Assembly: GCA_025964075.1 (NCBI GenBank) | Contig: JAOPZQ010000452.1 | Location: 1 to 10,448 of the forward strand | Source: Solirubrobacterales bacterium | Lineage (GTDB): Bacteria > Actinomycetota > Thermoleophilia > Solirubrobacterales > Solirubrobacteraceae | Direction of reading: 5' to 3' | Length of the DNA stretch: 10,448 nucleotides | Shown: piece by piece, positions 4,039 to 10,448 of the stretch | Layout of the letters: each line of letters opens with the position of its first letter | Numbering within the stretch: the stretch's first letter is position 1 | The notes under the pieces: model-generated | The model's database searches: none | Seen by the model: only the letters and a program-made list of their open reading frames with translations | Told to the model about the DNA's origin: nothing | Translations under genes and position numbers: made by a program

Positions 4039-5211
4039 ATGAAGAATGGACATGGTCGCGACGTGGTGATCGTGGAGGCCGTTCGGACTCCCATCGGCCG
4101 CGGTCACCCGGAGAAGGGCTACTACAGGGACACGCACCCCAACGACCTGTTGGGCAAGTGCTACGCCGAGGTGGTCGAGCGGGCGGGCATCCCCGGCTCC
4201 GAGGTCGAGGACGTCATCGCCGGCTGCGTCCAGCAGTACGGCGAGCAGAGCTTCAACGTCGGCCGCAACGCCTGGCTCCAGGCCGGCTTGCCCTACGAGA
4301 CGCCGGCCACGACGGTCGACCGCCAGTGCGGCTCGGCCCAGCAGGCCGTGAACTTCGCGGCCGCGCTGATCGCCTCGGGCGTCCACGACGTGGCCATCGG
4401 CTCGGGCGTCGAGCACATGGGCCACGTCCCGATGGGCATCGGGCTGAAGTGGGCCGACGAGGTCGGCGTCCCCTACCCGCCCGCCCTGATGGAGCGCTAC
4501 GACCTGATCCCGCAGGGGCTCTCGGCCGAGATGATCGCGGACCAGTGGGAGATCCCCCGCTCGGAGCTCGACGAGCTCGGCGTCCGCTCGCACAAGCTCG
4601 CGGCGCGGGCGACGGAGGAGGGGCGGTTCGAGCGCGAGATCGTCCCGTTCGCGGTGAACGGCTCGACGTTCGTCACCGACCAGGGCATCCGTCCGGACAC
4701 GAGTCTCGAGGCGCTCTCGCAGCTGAAGCCGGCGTTCAAGCCGGACGGGAAGATCACGGCCGGCAACTCCTCGCAGATCTCCGACGGGGCCGCCGCGGTG
4801 CTGCTGATGGCGCGCGAGAAGGCCGACGCGCTCCGCCTGAAGCCGCGGGCGCGGATCGTCGACCAGACGACGGTCGGCGTCGACCCGGTGATCATGCTCA
4901 CCGGCCCGATTCCGGCGACGCGCAAGCTGCTCGAGCGCAACGGCATGGCGATCGGCGACATCGACCTGATCGAGATCAACGAGGCGTTCGCGCCGGTCGT
5001 CGCCGCGTGGCGCCGCGAGCTCGGGCCCGACATGGATCGCGTCAACGTCAACGGCGGCGCGATGGCGCTCGGCCACCCGCTCGGGTCCTCGGGCGCGCGG
5101 CTGATCACGACGCTGCTGCACGAGCTCGAGCGCTCCGACAAGGAGATCGGCCTCGTGACGATGTGCTGCGGCGGCGGCCTCGGCACCGGCACGCTGATCC
5201 AGCGGCTCTAG
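4039..5211 (+). CDS. Acetyl-CoA C-acyltransferase (thiolase)
   Basis: The 390-residue length is standard for a degradative thiolase, which cleaves 3-ketoacyl-CoA with CoA to acetyl-CoA and a shortened acyl-CoA in the cytoplasm. VEAVRTPIGRG (12-22) is the N-terminal hallmark. DRQCGSAQQAV (94-104) carries the nucleophile Cys97. NEAFAPV (314-320), GGAMALGHPLGSSGAR (339-354, His346) and CCGGGLGTG (376-384, Cys376 or Cys377 as acid/base) complete the active site. An ATG at 4039 with GGAGG at 5-nt spacing sets the start. The divergent partner is a 3-hydroxyacyl-CoA dehydrogenase, so the pair supplies the last two beta-oxidation steps under a shared control region. The sequence style resembles actinobacterial FadA-type enzymes, some of which act on sterol side chains; chain-length preference cannot be read here. 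Confidence 0.94.
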   Translation: MKNGHGRDVVIVEAVRTPIGRGHPEKGYYRDTHPNDLLGKCYAEVVERAGIPGSEVEDVIAGCVQQYGEQSFNVGRNAWLQAGLPYETPATTVDRQCGSAQQAVNFAAALIASGVHDVAIGSGVEHMGHVPMGIGLKWADEVGVPYPPALMERYDLIPQGLSAEMIADQWEIPRSELDELGVRSHKLAARATEEGRFEREIVPFAVNGSTFVTDQGIRPDTSLEALSQLKPAFKPDGKITAGNSSQISDGAAAVLLMAREKADALRLKPRARIVDQTTVGVDPVIMLTGPIPATRKLLERNGMAIGDIDLIEINEAFAPVVAAWRRELGPDMDRVNVNGGAMALGHPLGSSGARLITTLLHELERSDKEIGLVTMCCGGGLGTGTLIQRL

Positions 5212-5240
5212 GGTCGCGAAGCCGCCCCCGACTTTGCGGT

Positions 5241-5260
5241 TCACGACGCTCGTGTCGTGA
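5241..5260. terminator. Weak hairpin between convergent thiolase and enolase-family genes
   Basis: TCACGAC (5241-5247) pairs with GTCGTGA (5254-5260) around GCTCGT in the 66-bp gap between two converging stops. The plus side continues TGCGAGATTT and the minus side ACCGCAAAG, so neither has a real U-tract. It may help end transcription on both strands, but it is a poor intrinsic terminator. Confidence 0.35.
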
Positions 5261-5277
5261 TGCGAGATTTCGGGACG

Positions 5278-6333
5278 CTAACGCCAGCGGAAGCCCGCCG
5301 GCGCCGGCTCGGGCGCCAGCGGGCTCGAGGGCAGCCCGTCGGGCAGCGCAGCCTCGTTGTAGCCCGTCGGGGCGATGTCGTTCGGCGTGTCGGGGTGGAA
5401 CAGCGAGGCGAGGTACTGGTTCTGCCCGCGCCCGGGGCCGAGCTCGAACTGGCCGCCTCCGTAGGCGCCGATCCCCTCCCGCGCGCAGTAGTCGTAGGTC
5501 TCGCACAGGAGCTCGAGGCCGCCGATCCGCGAGGGCTTGACGTTGACCATCCGCGGCTTCCAGGCAAGCGCCTCGATGTCCTCGATCGAGTGGATCGGCG
5601 CGTCCCACGTGAGCCGGTCGCGGTGCGGCTCGAGGATCGCCCGGGTCTCCGCCGCGCCGACGTCCGCGTCCTCGATCCACGCGTCGGGGAACGCCGCGAG
5701 GACGCGCCGGTACAAGGCCGGATCGGTGGCCTGGTCGACGACGGTCCCGGTGTAGAAGGACTTGAAGTCGACCGAGTCGACGCTGCCCGTGGCCGCGAGC
5801 TCGGCGACGAGCGCGTCGTCCCACGAGCTCGTCGGGTCGAGCTTGAAGCGCAGAGTGGGATAGCGGGCGAGGCGGCCCGTCACGGCGTCGAGGTCGGGCG
5901 GCTCGCCGAGGCGCAGCGAGACCACGAACGTCACCGGCTGCGGCTCGCGGCCGAGCACGTGGTGCAGCGGCCGGCCGGCCTGGCGCAGGGCGAGGTCGAG
6001 CGCGGCGGAGTGGAACGTCCAGCGCCGGTAGCGGCGCGAGACGTCGCGCTCCGGCGGAGTGGGGAAGAGGTCGAGGCCGTCGATGTGGGCGCACAGCTCG
6101 CCGAGCGCCCAGGTGCCGCTGAGGTCGTGGACGGCCCCCGCCTCCTGGAGCGCGAGCTGGTCGACGCTGTCGTAGACGACGTCCTCGCCGACGCCTTCCT
6201 CGCCGCCTCCTCGCAGGTGGACGACGGTGGAGTCGCGGGTGAAGCCGCTCGTCACCTCGCGGCGCAGGCCCTCGAGCGTGTAGCCGTCGATGTCGACGGG
6301 CAGGTCGGCGAGGAGGGAGAAGGTGGAGGGCAC
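5278..6333 (-). CDS. Enolase-superfamily enzyme of unknown specificity (mandelate racemase / OSB synthase-like)
   Basis: The 351-residue protein has an N-terminal capping domain (about 1-100), then a TIM-barrel with the superfamily landmarks. RFKLDP holds Lys164. SVDFKSFY (186-193) probably gives the first metal ligand, Asp189. AWIEDADV (218-225) holds Glu221. LTWDAPIHS (241-249) holds Asp244. MVNVKPSRIGGLELL (262-276) holds Lys266. Members form an Mg-stabilised enolate by removing a proton next to a carboxylate, giving racemases, epimerases, dehydratases or succinylbenzoate synthase. The usual K-x-K is R-F-K here, and the segment after Asp189 differs from the common DANxxW pattern. The C terminus (about 330-351) is proline-rich. 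The GTG start at 6333 has no SD but has TAGCCT 8 nt upstream. Neighbours do not reveal the substrate. Superfamily is clear, reaction unknown. Confidence 0.82.
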   Translation of the reverse strand: MPSTFSLLADLPVDIDGYTLEGLRREVTSGFTRDSTVVHLRGGGEEGVGEDVVYDSVDQLALQEAGAVHDLSGTWALGELCAHIDGLDLFPTPPERDVSRRYRRWTFHSAALDLALRQAGRPLHHVLGREPQPVTFVVSLRLGEPPDLDAVTGRLARYPTLRFKLDPTSSWDDALVAELAATGSVDSVDFKSFYTGTVVDQATDPALYRRVLAAFPDAWIEDADVGAAETRAILEPHRDRLTWDAPIHSIEDIEALAWKPRMVNVKPSRIGGLELLCETYDYCAREGIGAYGGGQFELGPGRGQNQYLASLFHPDTPNDIAPTGYNEAALPDGLPSSPLAPEPAPAGFRWR

Positions 6334-6341
6334 GGCGCCGG

Positions 6342-6347
6342 AGGCTA
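6342..6347 (-). promoter_or_regulatory. Candidate -10 box of a leaderless promoter for the enolase-family gene
   Basis: The minus strand reads TAGCCT, then 8 nt, then the GTG start at 6333, with no SD between. The same TAGCCT plus 8 nt plus GTG arrangement occurs before the esterase gene, and TATCCT plus 7 nt before the BtuF-like gene. No clear -35 box. Confidence 0.45.
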
Positions 6348-6426
6348 GCGGGCGGCGGTGGCGGGCTTCGACAAACGGCGCCTCGAGGGGTGAATCCGAG
6401 GCCGCGGGGAACTGGCCCGAGGGGTC

Positions 6427-6463
6427 TGGTCACCTGTGGGGAATTATTCCACCTGAGTGACCA
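6427..6463. repeat. 37-bp interrupted palindrome with AT-rich centre
   Basis: TGGTCAC (6427-6433) is repeated inverted as GTGACCA (6457-6463). At the centre GGAAT-T-ATTCC (6440-6450) is a perfect palindrome, and the inner arms GGGGAAT / ATTCCAC match at six of seven positions. Outside, GAGGGG (6419-6424) and CCCCTC (6467-6472) can extend the pairing. The 165-bp gap 6334-6498 between two minus-strand genes holds no gene, and this is its main content. It lies about 95 bp upstream of the enolase-family start and 27 bp past the esterase stop. With no U-tract it suits an operator or recombination site better than a terminator. Confidence 0.55.
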
Positions 6464-6498
6464 CACCCCCTCCCGAGGCCGCCACCAGGGCCGAGCGC

Positions 6499-7164
6499 CT
6501 ACGAGGTGCCGGAAGCGGCCGCGCGGTCGACGGCGTCCGCCACGAACCGCTCCAAATCAGGCAGCGACCGCGGGTCGATCGCGTGCGGCATCGGGCTCTC
6601 GAGGTACAGCGGCTCGAGGCCCGCGGCGCGGAGCCGGTCCCGGGCGTCACGCGCGAAGTCCACCGAGATGATCGGGTCGCGTGAGCCGTGCGCGATCGCG
6701 ACCGGCAGGTCGCGCCGGCCTTCGAGGTCGAGCGAGAAGCCCTCGACGGTCGGGATGAAGCCGCTCATCGCGACGAGACCCGCCGGCTTCGGCCGCCCCG
6801 CGCCGAGCGCCAGCGCGTAGGCCATCACGGTGCCCTGCGAGAACCCGCCGAGCACCGTCCGGGACAGCGGCACGCCGGTGCGCTCGGCCAGCTCGTCGAG
6901 GAACGTGCTCGCGCGCGCGAGAGAATCGAAGAACGTCTGCGGCTCGGGGAACCCGACGCGGGGGACGATGTACCAGTGGCGGCCGCCGGGCGGCAGCTGC
7001 AGCGGCCCCCGGGGCGTCGCGCCGACGAGGCGCCGGCGCGGGTCGAGCACGTCGAGCACCGGCAGGAGGTCCTGCTCGTCGACGCCGCGGCCGTGGAACA
7101 GAACCAGCGCGCCGGCGGGATCGCCGGCGGCGGGACGCAGCTCGTAGTCGAGGGAATCGGTCAC
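6499..7164 (-). CDS. Phospholipase/carboxylesterase-type alpha/beta hydrolase
   Basis: With a GTG start at 7164 the protein has 221 residues, usual for the PF02230-type carboxylesterase/lysophospholipase family. LVLFHGRGVDEQDLLP (20-35) carries the HGRG oxyanion loop. GGFSQGTVMA (106-115) holds nucleophile Ser109, AHGSRDPII (158-166) holds Asp163, and SPMPHAID (190-197) holds His194, completing the triad. Such enzymes hydrolyse small or acyl esters in the cytoplasm; no signal peptide is present. The start was chosen because TAGCCT lies 8 nt upstream, as before the enolase-family gene, and because longer starts (ATG at 7206 or 7254) would run over the ICL start and add an untypical arginine-rich leader. 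The gene diverges from isocitrate lyase with 40 nt between starts. The substrate is unknown. Confidence 0.88.
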   Translation of the reverse strand: MTDSLDYELRPAAGDPAGALVLFHGRGVDEQDLLPVLDVLDPRRRLVGATPRGPLQLPPGGRHWYIVPRVGFPEPQTFFDSLARASTFLDELAERTGVPLSRTVLGGFSQGTVMAYALALGAGRPKPAGLVAMSGFIPTVEGFSLDLEGRRDLPVAIAHGSRDPIISVDFARDARDRLRAAGLEPLYLESPMPHAIDPRSLPDLERFVADAVDRAAASGTS

Positions 7165-7172
7165 GAGACGTG

Positions 7173-7182
7173 AGGCTACCGG
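7173..7182. promoter_or_regulatory. Candidate overlapping -10 boxes between esterase and isocitrate lyase
   Basis: On the minus strand TAGCCT (7178-7173) stands 8 nt before the esterase GTG, consistent with a leaderless transcript. On the plus strand TACCGG (7177-7182), a poorer match, shares the same TA and could give a short leader for isocitrate lyase, whose SD GGAAGGA is at 7191-7197. The minus box is better supported than the plus one. Confidence 0.38.
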
Positions 7183-7204
7183 CGAACCCGGGAAGGACCT
7201 CCTC

Positions 7205-8464
7205 ATGACGAACGCGACCGGCAACGGGTCCTCGGGAGACCGCTGGGCGGGCATCGAGCGGCCCTACACGGAGGACGACGTCGCTCGGCTGAGCGGCAGC
7301 GTCGAGATCGACCACACGCTGGCGCGCCGCGGCGCCGAGCGGCTCTGGCGCACGCTCAGCGAGGAGCCCTACGTCGCCGCGCTCGGGGCGATGACCGGCA
7401 ATCAGGCGGTGCAGCAGGTCAAGGCCGGGCTGCAGGCGATCTACCTGAGCGGCTGGCAGGTCGCGGCCGACGCGAACCTCGGGCGCCAGATGTACCCGGA
7501 CCAGAGCCTCTACCCGGCGAACAGCGTGCCCGACGTCGTCCGCCGGATCAACGCCGCGCTTCGTCGCGCCGACGAGATCGAGCACGCCGAGGGGAACGAC
7601 GACACCGACTGGCTCGTCCCGATCGTCGCCGACGCCGAGGCCGGCTTCGGCGGCGCGCTCAACGTGTTCGAGCTGATGAAGGGGATGATCGAGGCGGGCG
7701 CCGCCGGCGTGCATCTCGAGGATCAGCTGGCCTCGGAGAAGAAGTGCGGGCACATGGGGGGGAAGGTGCTGCTGCCCACCGCCCACGCCGTGCGCAACCT
7801 GATCGCCGCCCGGCTCGCGGCCGACGTCATGGACGTCCCGACCGTCCTCATCGCGCGCACCGACGCGCAGGGCGCCGACATGGTCACGAACGACGTCGAC
7901 CCCGACGACCACGAGTTCATCACCGGCGAGCGGACCGAGGAGGGCTTCTACCGGACCAAGCCCGGCATCGAGCAGGCGATCGCCCGCGGCCTGGCCTACG
8001 CGCCCTACGCGGACCTCGTGTGGTGCGAGACCGCCGAGCCCGACCTCGAGCAGGCCGAGCGCTTCGCGCAGGCGCTGCACGAGAAGTTCCCGGGCAAGCT
8101 GCTGGCCTACAACCTCTCGCCGTCGTTCAACTGGCGCGACCAGCTCTCCGAGGAGGAGATCGGCGGCTTCCAGGAGCGCCTCGGCGAGCTCGGCTACCGC
8201 TTCCAGTTCGTCACGCTCGCGGGCTTCCACACGCTCAACTACTCCATGTTCTCGCTCGCCCGCGGCTACCGGGAGAACGGGATGGGCGCCTACGCCGCGC
8301 TGCAGCAGAAGGAGATCGACGCCGAGGCGGAGGGCTACACCGCGACGAAGCACCAGCGCGAGGTCGGCGCCGGCTACTTCGACGACGTCGCCCAGGTCAT
8401 CGCCGGCGGCATGGCCTCGACGACCGCGCTCACGGGGTCGACCGAGGAAGAGCAGTTCTCCTGA
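7205..8464 (+). CDS. aceA: Isocitrate lyase
   Basis: The 419-residue protein is a full-length AceA. It splits isocitrate into glyoxylate and succinate, the first step of the glyoxylate shunt, in the cytoplasm as a Mg-dependent tetramer. TGNQAVQQVKAGLQAIYLSG (64-83), GWQVAAD (83-89), VADAEAGFGG (141-150) and the signature KKCGHMGGK (179-187) with catalytic Cys181 are all present. NLSPSFNW (303-310) and KHQREVGAGYFD (382-393) complete the active site and C terminus. The ATG has GGAAGGA with 7-nt spacing. No malate synthase is adjacent. The thiolase and dehydrogenase genes 2-3 kb upstream make acetyl-CoA, the substrate this shunt assimilates. It diverges from the esterase with a very short shared promoter region. 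Confidence 0.97.
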   Translation: MTNATGNGSSGDRWAGIERPYTEDDVARLSGSVEIDHTLARRGAERLWRTLSEEPYVAALGAMTGNQAVQQVKAGLQAIYLSGWQVAADANLGRQMYPDQSLYPANSVPDVVRRINAALRRADEIEHAEGNDDTDWLVPIVADAEAGFGGALNVFELMKGMIEAGAAGVHLEDQLASEKKCGHMGGKVLLPTAHAVRNLIAARLAADVMDVPTVLIARTDAQGADMVTNDVDPDDHEFITGERTEEGFYRTKPGIEQAIARGLAYAPYADLVWCETAEPDLEQAERFAQALHEKFPGKLLAYNLSPSFNWRDQLSEEEIGGFQERLGELGYRFQFVTLAGFHTLNYSMFSLARGYRENGMGAYAALQQKEIDAEAEGYTATKHQREVGAGYFDDVAQVIAGGMASTTALTGSTEEEQFS

Positions 8465-8476
8465 CCGCCTGACGTT

Positions 8477-8497
8477 CACGGCCTCGCAACGGCCGTG
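8477..8497 (+). terminator. Hairpin after isocitrate lyase, possible weak terminator
   Basis: CACGGCC (8477-8483) pairs with GGCCGTG (8491-8497) around TCGCAAC, 12 nt past the ICL stop. No U-tract follows (GTCCTCCCC), so termination would be weak or factor-dependent. Confidence 0.4.
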
Positions 8498-8511
8498 GTC
8501 CTCCCCGCGCC

Positions 8512-8517
8512 TACCGT
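8512..8517 (+). promoter_or_regulatory. Candidate -10 box (TACCGT) for the phosphoesterase gene
   Basis: TACCGT fits TAnnnT and lies 39 nt before the ATG, leaving room for the SD GGAGG. It is flanked by the inverted arms CCCCGC (8503-8508) and GCGGGG (8524-8529). TACCGTGC also precedes the CNNM gene at 1423. No -35 box is clear. Confidence 0.33.
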
Positions 8518-8556
8518 GCGGCCGCGGGGAATACCACCGACCGACCGGAGGCTCAG

Positions 8557-9633
8557 ATGTTCAGACGGAGGACCGTGACGATCGCGGCCGCGATGGTGCT
8601 CGCGGCCGGCGGAGTGGGCGCGGCGCTGGCCGCGGCCAAGGCAGGAGACGCGCAGGCCGGCGGCGGCGCGCAAGACGGCGGCGGCGGGCATCGCGCCTAC
8701 ACGATCGGCCTCTTCGGCGACGTGCCCTACGGCGCGGCCGGCCGTGCCGAGTACCCGCGGCTGATCGCCGACATGAACGCCTCGCCCATCGCCTTCTCGA
8801 TCTTCGACGGCGATCTCAAGGCCGGGGGCGACGGCACGTGCAACGACGCGCTGTACACGCAGTCCAAGGCGTGGTTCGACTCGTTCCGCCGCCCCGTCGT
8901 CTGGGTACCGGGCGACAACGACTGGACCGACTGCTGGGGACGCTACGGCCCGGGCACGGGCGGCTTCGACCCGCTCGAGCGGCTCGCCCACGAGCGCCAC
9001 GTGTTCGACTCGACCGGCCAGAGCCTCGGCCGGCGCACGCTGACGCTCCAGCGCGAGAGCTCGGAGCCGGCGTACGCCAAGTACAGCGAGAACGTCCGCT
9101 GGACCTACGGCTCGGTCATGTACATCGGGCTGAACGTGCAGGGCTCCAACGACAACCTGCCCCACGCGGGCGTCGACGGCGAGACGCGCCCGGCGTCGGA
9201 GATCGCGCGCATGGCGGCCGAGCACCAGGAGCGCGAGCAGGCCAACGTCCACTGGCTGCACGAGTCCTACGCGCTGGCGGCGGCGCGGCACCTCGAGGGG
9301 GTCCTCGTCGACTGGCAGGCGGACCCGAACTTCAACAACGAGCAGCACCTGCAGCCCGAGCAGTACGACGGCTACAAGGAGATCGTGCCCGCCCTGCGCC
9401 AGGAGGTCATCGCCTTCCCCGGCCAGAGCGCGCTCGTGCACGGCGACAGCCACTACTTCAAGGTGGACAAGCCCCTCAACTACGACAACGGCCAGGTGGT
9501 CGCGAAGTTCACCCGGGTGGAGACATTCGGCGCGGCCAACACGCAGTGGGTGGCCGCGACCGTGAACCCGAGCGACCCGAACCTGTTCGAGTTCTCGCCG
9601 CGGATCGTGCCCGCCAACGTCAACGACCGCTGA
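8557..9633 (+). CDS. Secreted calcineurin-like metallophosphoesterase
   Basis: The 358-residue product starts with a signal peptide: MFRRR, then a hydrophobic Ala/Val/Gly stretch to about residue 27, followed by a Gly-rich linker (30-44). The rest carries metallophosphoesterase landmarks: LFGDVPY (52-58, Asp55), FDGDLK (83-88, Asp84/Asp86), VPGDNDW (117-123, Asp120 and Asn121) and LVHGDSHYFKVD (293-304, His295 and His299). These would bind two metal ions and hydrolyse a phosphomonoester or diester outside the membrane. Cys95 and Cys126 lie where a disulfide is possible. The GDND form in place of the common GN(H/D) and the long insert at about 126-245 mark it as a divergent subgroup. GGAGG at 8547-8551 with 5-nt spacing sets the ATG. 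Its 3' end overlaps the MmpL gene by 14 bp. The substrate is unknown. Confidence 0.85.
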   Translation: MFRRRTVTIAAAMVLAAGGVGAALAAAKAGDAQAGGGAQDGGGGHRAYTIGLFGDVPYGAAGRAEYPRLIADMNASPIAFSIFDGDLKAGGDGTCNDALYTQSKAWFDSFRRPVVWVPGDNDWTDCWGRYGPGTGGFDPLERLAHERHVFDSTGQSLGRRTLTLQRESSEPAYAKYSENVRWTYGSVMYIGLNVQGSNDNLPHAGVDGETRPASEIARMAAEHQEREQANVHWLHESYALAAARHLEGVLVDWQADPNFNNEQHLQPEQYDGYKEIVPALRQEVIAFPGQSALVHGDSHYFKVDKPLNYDNGQVVAKFTRVETFGAANTQWVAATVNPSDPNLFEFSPRIVPANVNDR

Positions 9634-10448
9634 CCGGCGGGGCGGGAGCGGCCTCGCCGCTCCCGCCCTCGCTGATCCCGATCCGCGCCCACGCCCAGCG
9701 CAGCGGCCGCGGCGCCCACCAGTTCCACTCGCCGAGAAGCGTCATCAGCGCGGGGACGAGGAACGCGCGGATCAGCGTGGCGTCGATCAGCACGGCGAAC
9801 GCGGTCCCCAGGCCCGCCTCCTTCATGAACACGAGGCGACACGTGACGAAGCTGCCGAAGGCGACGCAGAAGAGGACCGCCGCCGCGGTGACGATGCGCC
9901 CGGTGCGCTCGAGCCCGACCGCCACGGCCTCGCGGTTGGGCAGGCCCCGGTCGCGCTCCTCCTTGATCCGCGCGAGCAGGAACACGCCGTAGTCGGTGCT
10001 GAGGCCGAAGGCGATCGCGAACAGCAGGACGGGCATCGTCAGCTCGAGCGCGCCGATCGACTGGTAGCCGAGGAGGCCCTGCAGGTTGCCGTCCTGGAAG
10101 ATCAGGACGAGCAGCCCGAGGACGGCGCTCAGCGAGAGCACGTTCATCACGAGCGCCTTCAGCGGCAGCAGCACGGAGCCGGTGAGCAGGAACAGCGCCA
10201 CGAGCGTGGTCAGGGCGATGATCCCCGCCGCCAGCGGGAGATGGCGCCAGACGGAGTGGCGGGCGTCGAGGAAGGCCGCGGTCGCGCCCGTGACGCCGAC
10301 GGACGCGCCCGGCTCCCGCAGCGCGCGCAGGGCGTGGACGGCCCGGCCCGCATCCGCCGTGCTGGCCAGGGATCGGAGGACGACGCTGAACGTCGCCGCC
10401 AGTGGCCCCGACGGCTGCGGCGGCGTGACCGACACCACGCCGCGCACG
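9620..10448 (-). CDS. MmpL-type RND transporter, C-terminal part (runs off the window)
   Basis: About 275 codons of the C-terminal half are visible. They show a soluble end segment, then hydrophobic spans at roughly 70-89, 92-117, 135-158, 185-205 and 212-238 of the fragment. The key segment FGLSTDYGVFLLARIKEE (147-164) matches the FGLSxDYxxFLLxRxxEE motif of the MMPL family. DATLIRAFLVPALMTLLGEW and NWWAPRPL match the final helix and its end. Such proteins export lipids or small molecules across the plasma membrane using proton force. The tail (about 258-275) is Gly/Pro/Ala-rich and coincides with a strong DNA hairpin. The stop lies inside the convergent phosphoesterase gene, a 14-bp overlap. 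The true start lies beyond the right edge; the GTG at 10447 is an internal codon. Cargo cannot be inferred. Confidence 0.93.
   Translation of the reverse strand, partial: VRGVVSVTPPQPSGPLAATFSVVLRSLASTADAGRAVHALRALREPGASVGVTGATAAFLDARHSVWRHLPLAAGIIALTTLVALFLLTGSVLLPLKALVMNVLSLSAVLGLLVLIFQDGNLQGLLGYQSIGALELTMPVLLFAIAFGLSTDYGVFLLARIKEERDRGLPNREAVAVGLERTGRIVTAAAVLFCVAFGSFVTCRLVFMKEAGLGTAFAVLIDATLIRAFLVPALMTLLGEWNWWAPRPLRWAWARIGISEGGSGEAAPAPPVSGR
9640..9668. other. Perfect 13-bp inverted repeat at the convergent gene ends
   Basis: GGGCGGGAGCGGC (9640-9652) and GCCGCTCCCGCCC (9656-9668) pair completely around CTC, 7 nt past the phosphoesterase stop and inside the last codons of the MmpL gene. Neither strand has a U-tract after it. 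It may stall or end transcription of the phosphoesterase gene, or protect its 3' end. Confidence 0.5.

Noticed and set aside
3994..5244. Minus-strand 416-codon frame opposite the thiolase
   Set aside because: Same mirrored composition, no family features, and it covers the shared promoter region.
6436..6455. DnaA box near the AT-rich palindrome centre
   Set aside because: The sequence does not match TTATNCACA, is single, and no replication genes are near.
6647..8479. 610-codon minus-strand frame opposite isocitrate lyase
   Set aside because: Antisense shadow of aceA continuing out of frame through the esterase gene; not a fusion protein.

Overview
The window is a GC-rich chromosomal stretch with housekeeping and catabolic genes on both strands. 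Codon use is strongly G/C at third positions. The gene families (a cytoplasmic BtuF-like protein, an actinobacterial-style AceA isocitrate lyase, an MmpL-type transporter, a family 4 glycosyltransferase), the TAnnnT-type -10 boxes and the apparent leaderless starts suggest an actinobacterium, perhaps of the Thermoleophilia/Solirubrobacterales type. The taxon is an inference, not a match. I see no rRNA, tRNA, CRISPR, phage genes or transposase gene.

Layout. (1) 1-1115, minus: the start of a GT4 glycosyltransferase, probably using a CTG start inside a CTGA overlap, preceded by a BtuF-like substrate-binding-fold protein without a signal peptide. (2) 1128-2841, plus: a pterin-4a-carbinolamine dehydratase 12 nt from the divergent BtuF-like start, then a CNNM/CorC-type membrane protein preceded by a 23-codon upstream ORF and a strong hairpin. 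(3) 2842-3168: a 327-bp convergent intergenic region with two excellent terminators, one per strand, a 58-nt REP-like palindrome between them, 3'-UTR hairpins and a 16-codon ORF with a strong Shine-Dalgarno (SD). (4) 3169-5211: divergent 3-hydroxyacyl-CoA dehydrogenase and thiolase genes sharing an intergenic region with a TetR-like operator and a symmetric -10. (5) 5278-6333, minus: an uncharacterised enolase-superfamily enzyme, then a 165-bp gap holding a 37-bp interrupted palindrome. (6) 6499-8464: a carboxylesterase (minus) diverging from isocitrate lyase (plus). (7) 8557-10448: a secreted metallophosphoesterase (plus) overlapping tail to tail with the C-terminal part of an MmpL transporter (minus), which leaves the window.

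How the genes relate. The dehydrogenase and thiolase perform the last two steps of a beta-oxidation cycle and release acetyl-CoA. Isocitrate lyase is the committed step of the glyoxylate shunt that turns acetyl-CoA into biomass. Growth on fatty acids or similar substrates is therefore the main metabolic theme. The other genes look independent of it. No obvious multi-gene novel defence or biosynthetic system is present. The most interesting material is small and regulatory: a possible magnesium-type leader peptide before the CNNM gene, three SD-less genes with a TA[GT]CCT box 7-8 nt before the start, the REP-like palindrome, the symmetric bidirectional promoter, and the 37-bp palindrome at 6427.
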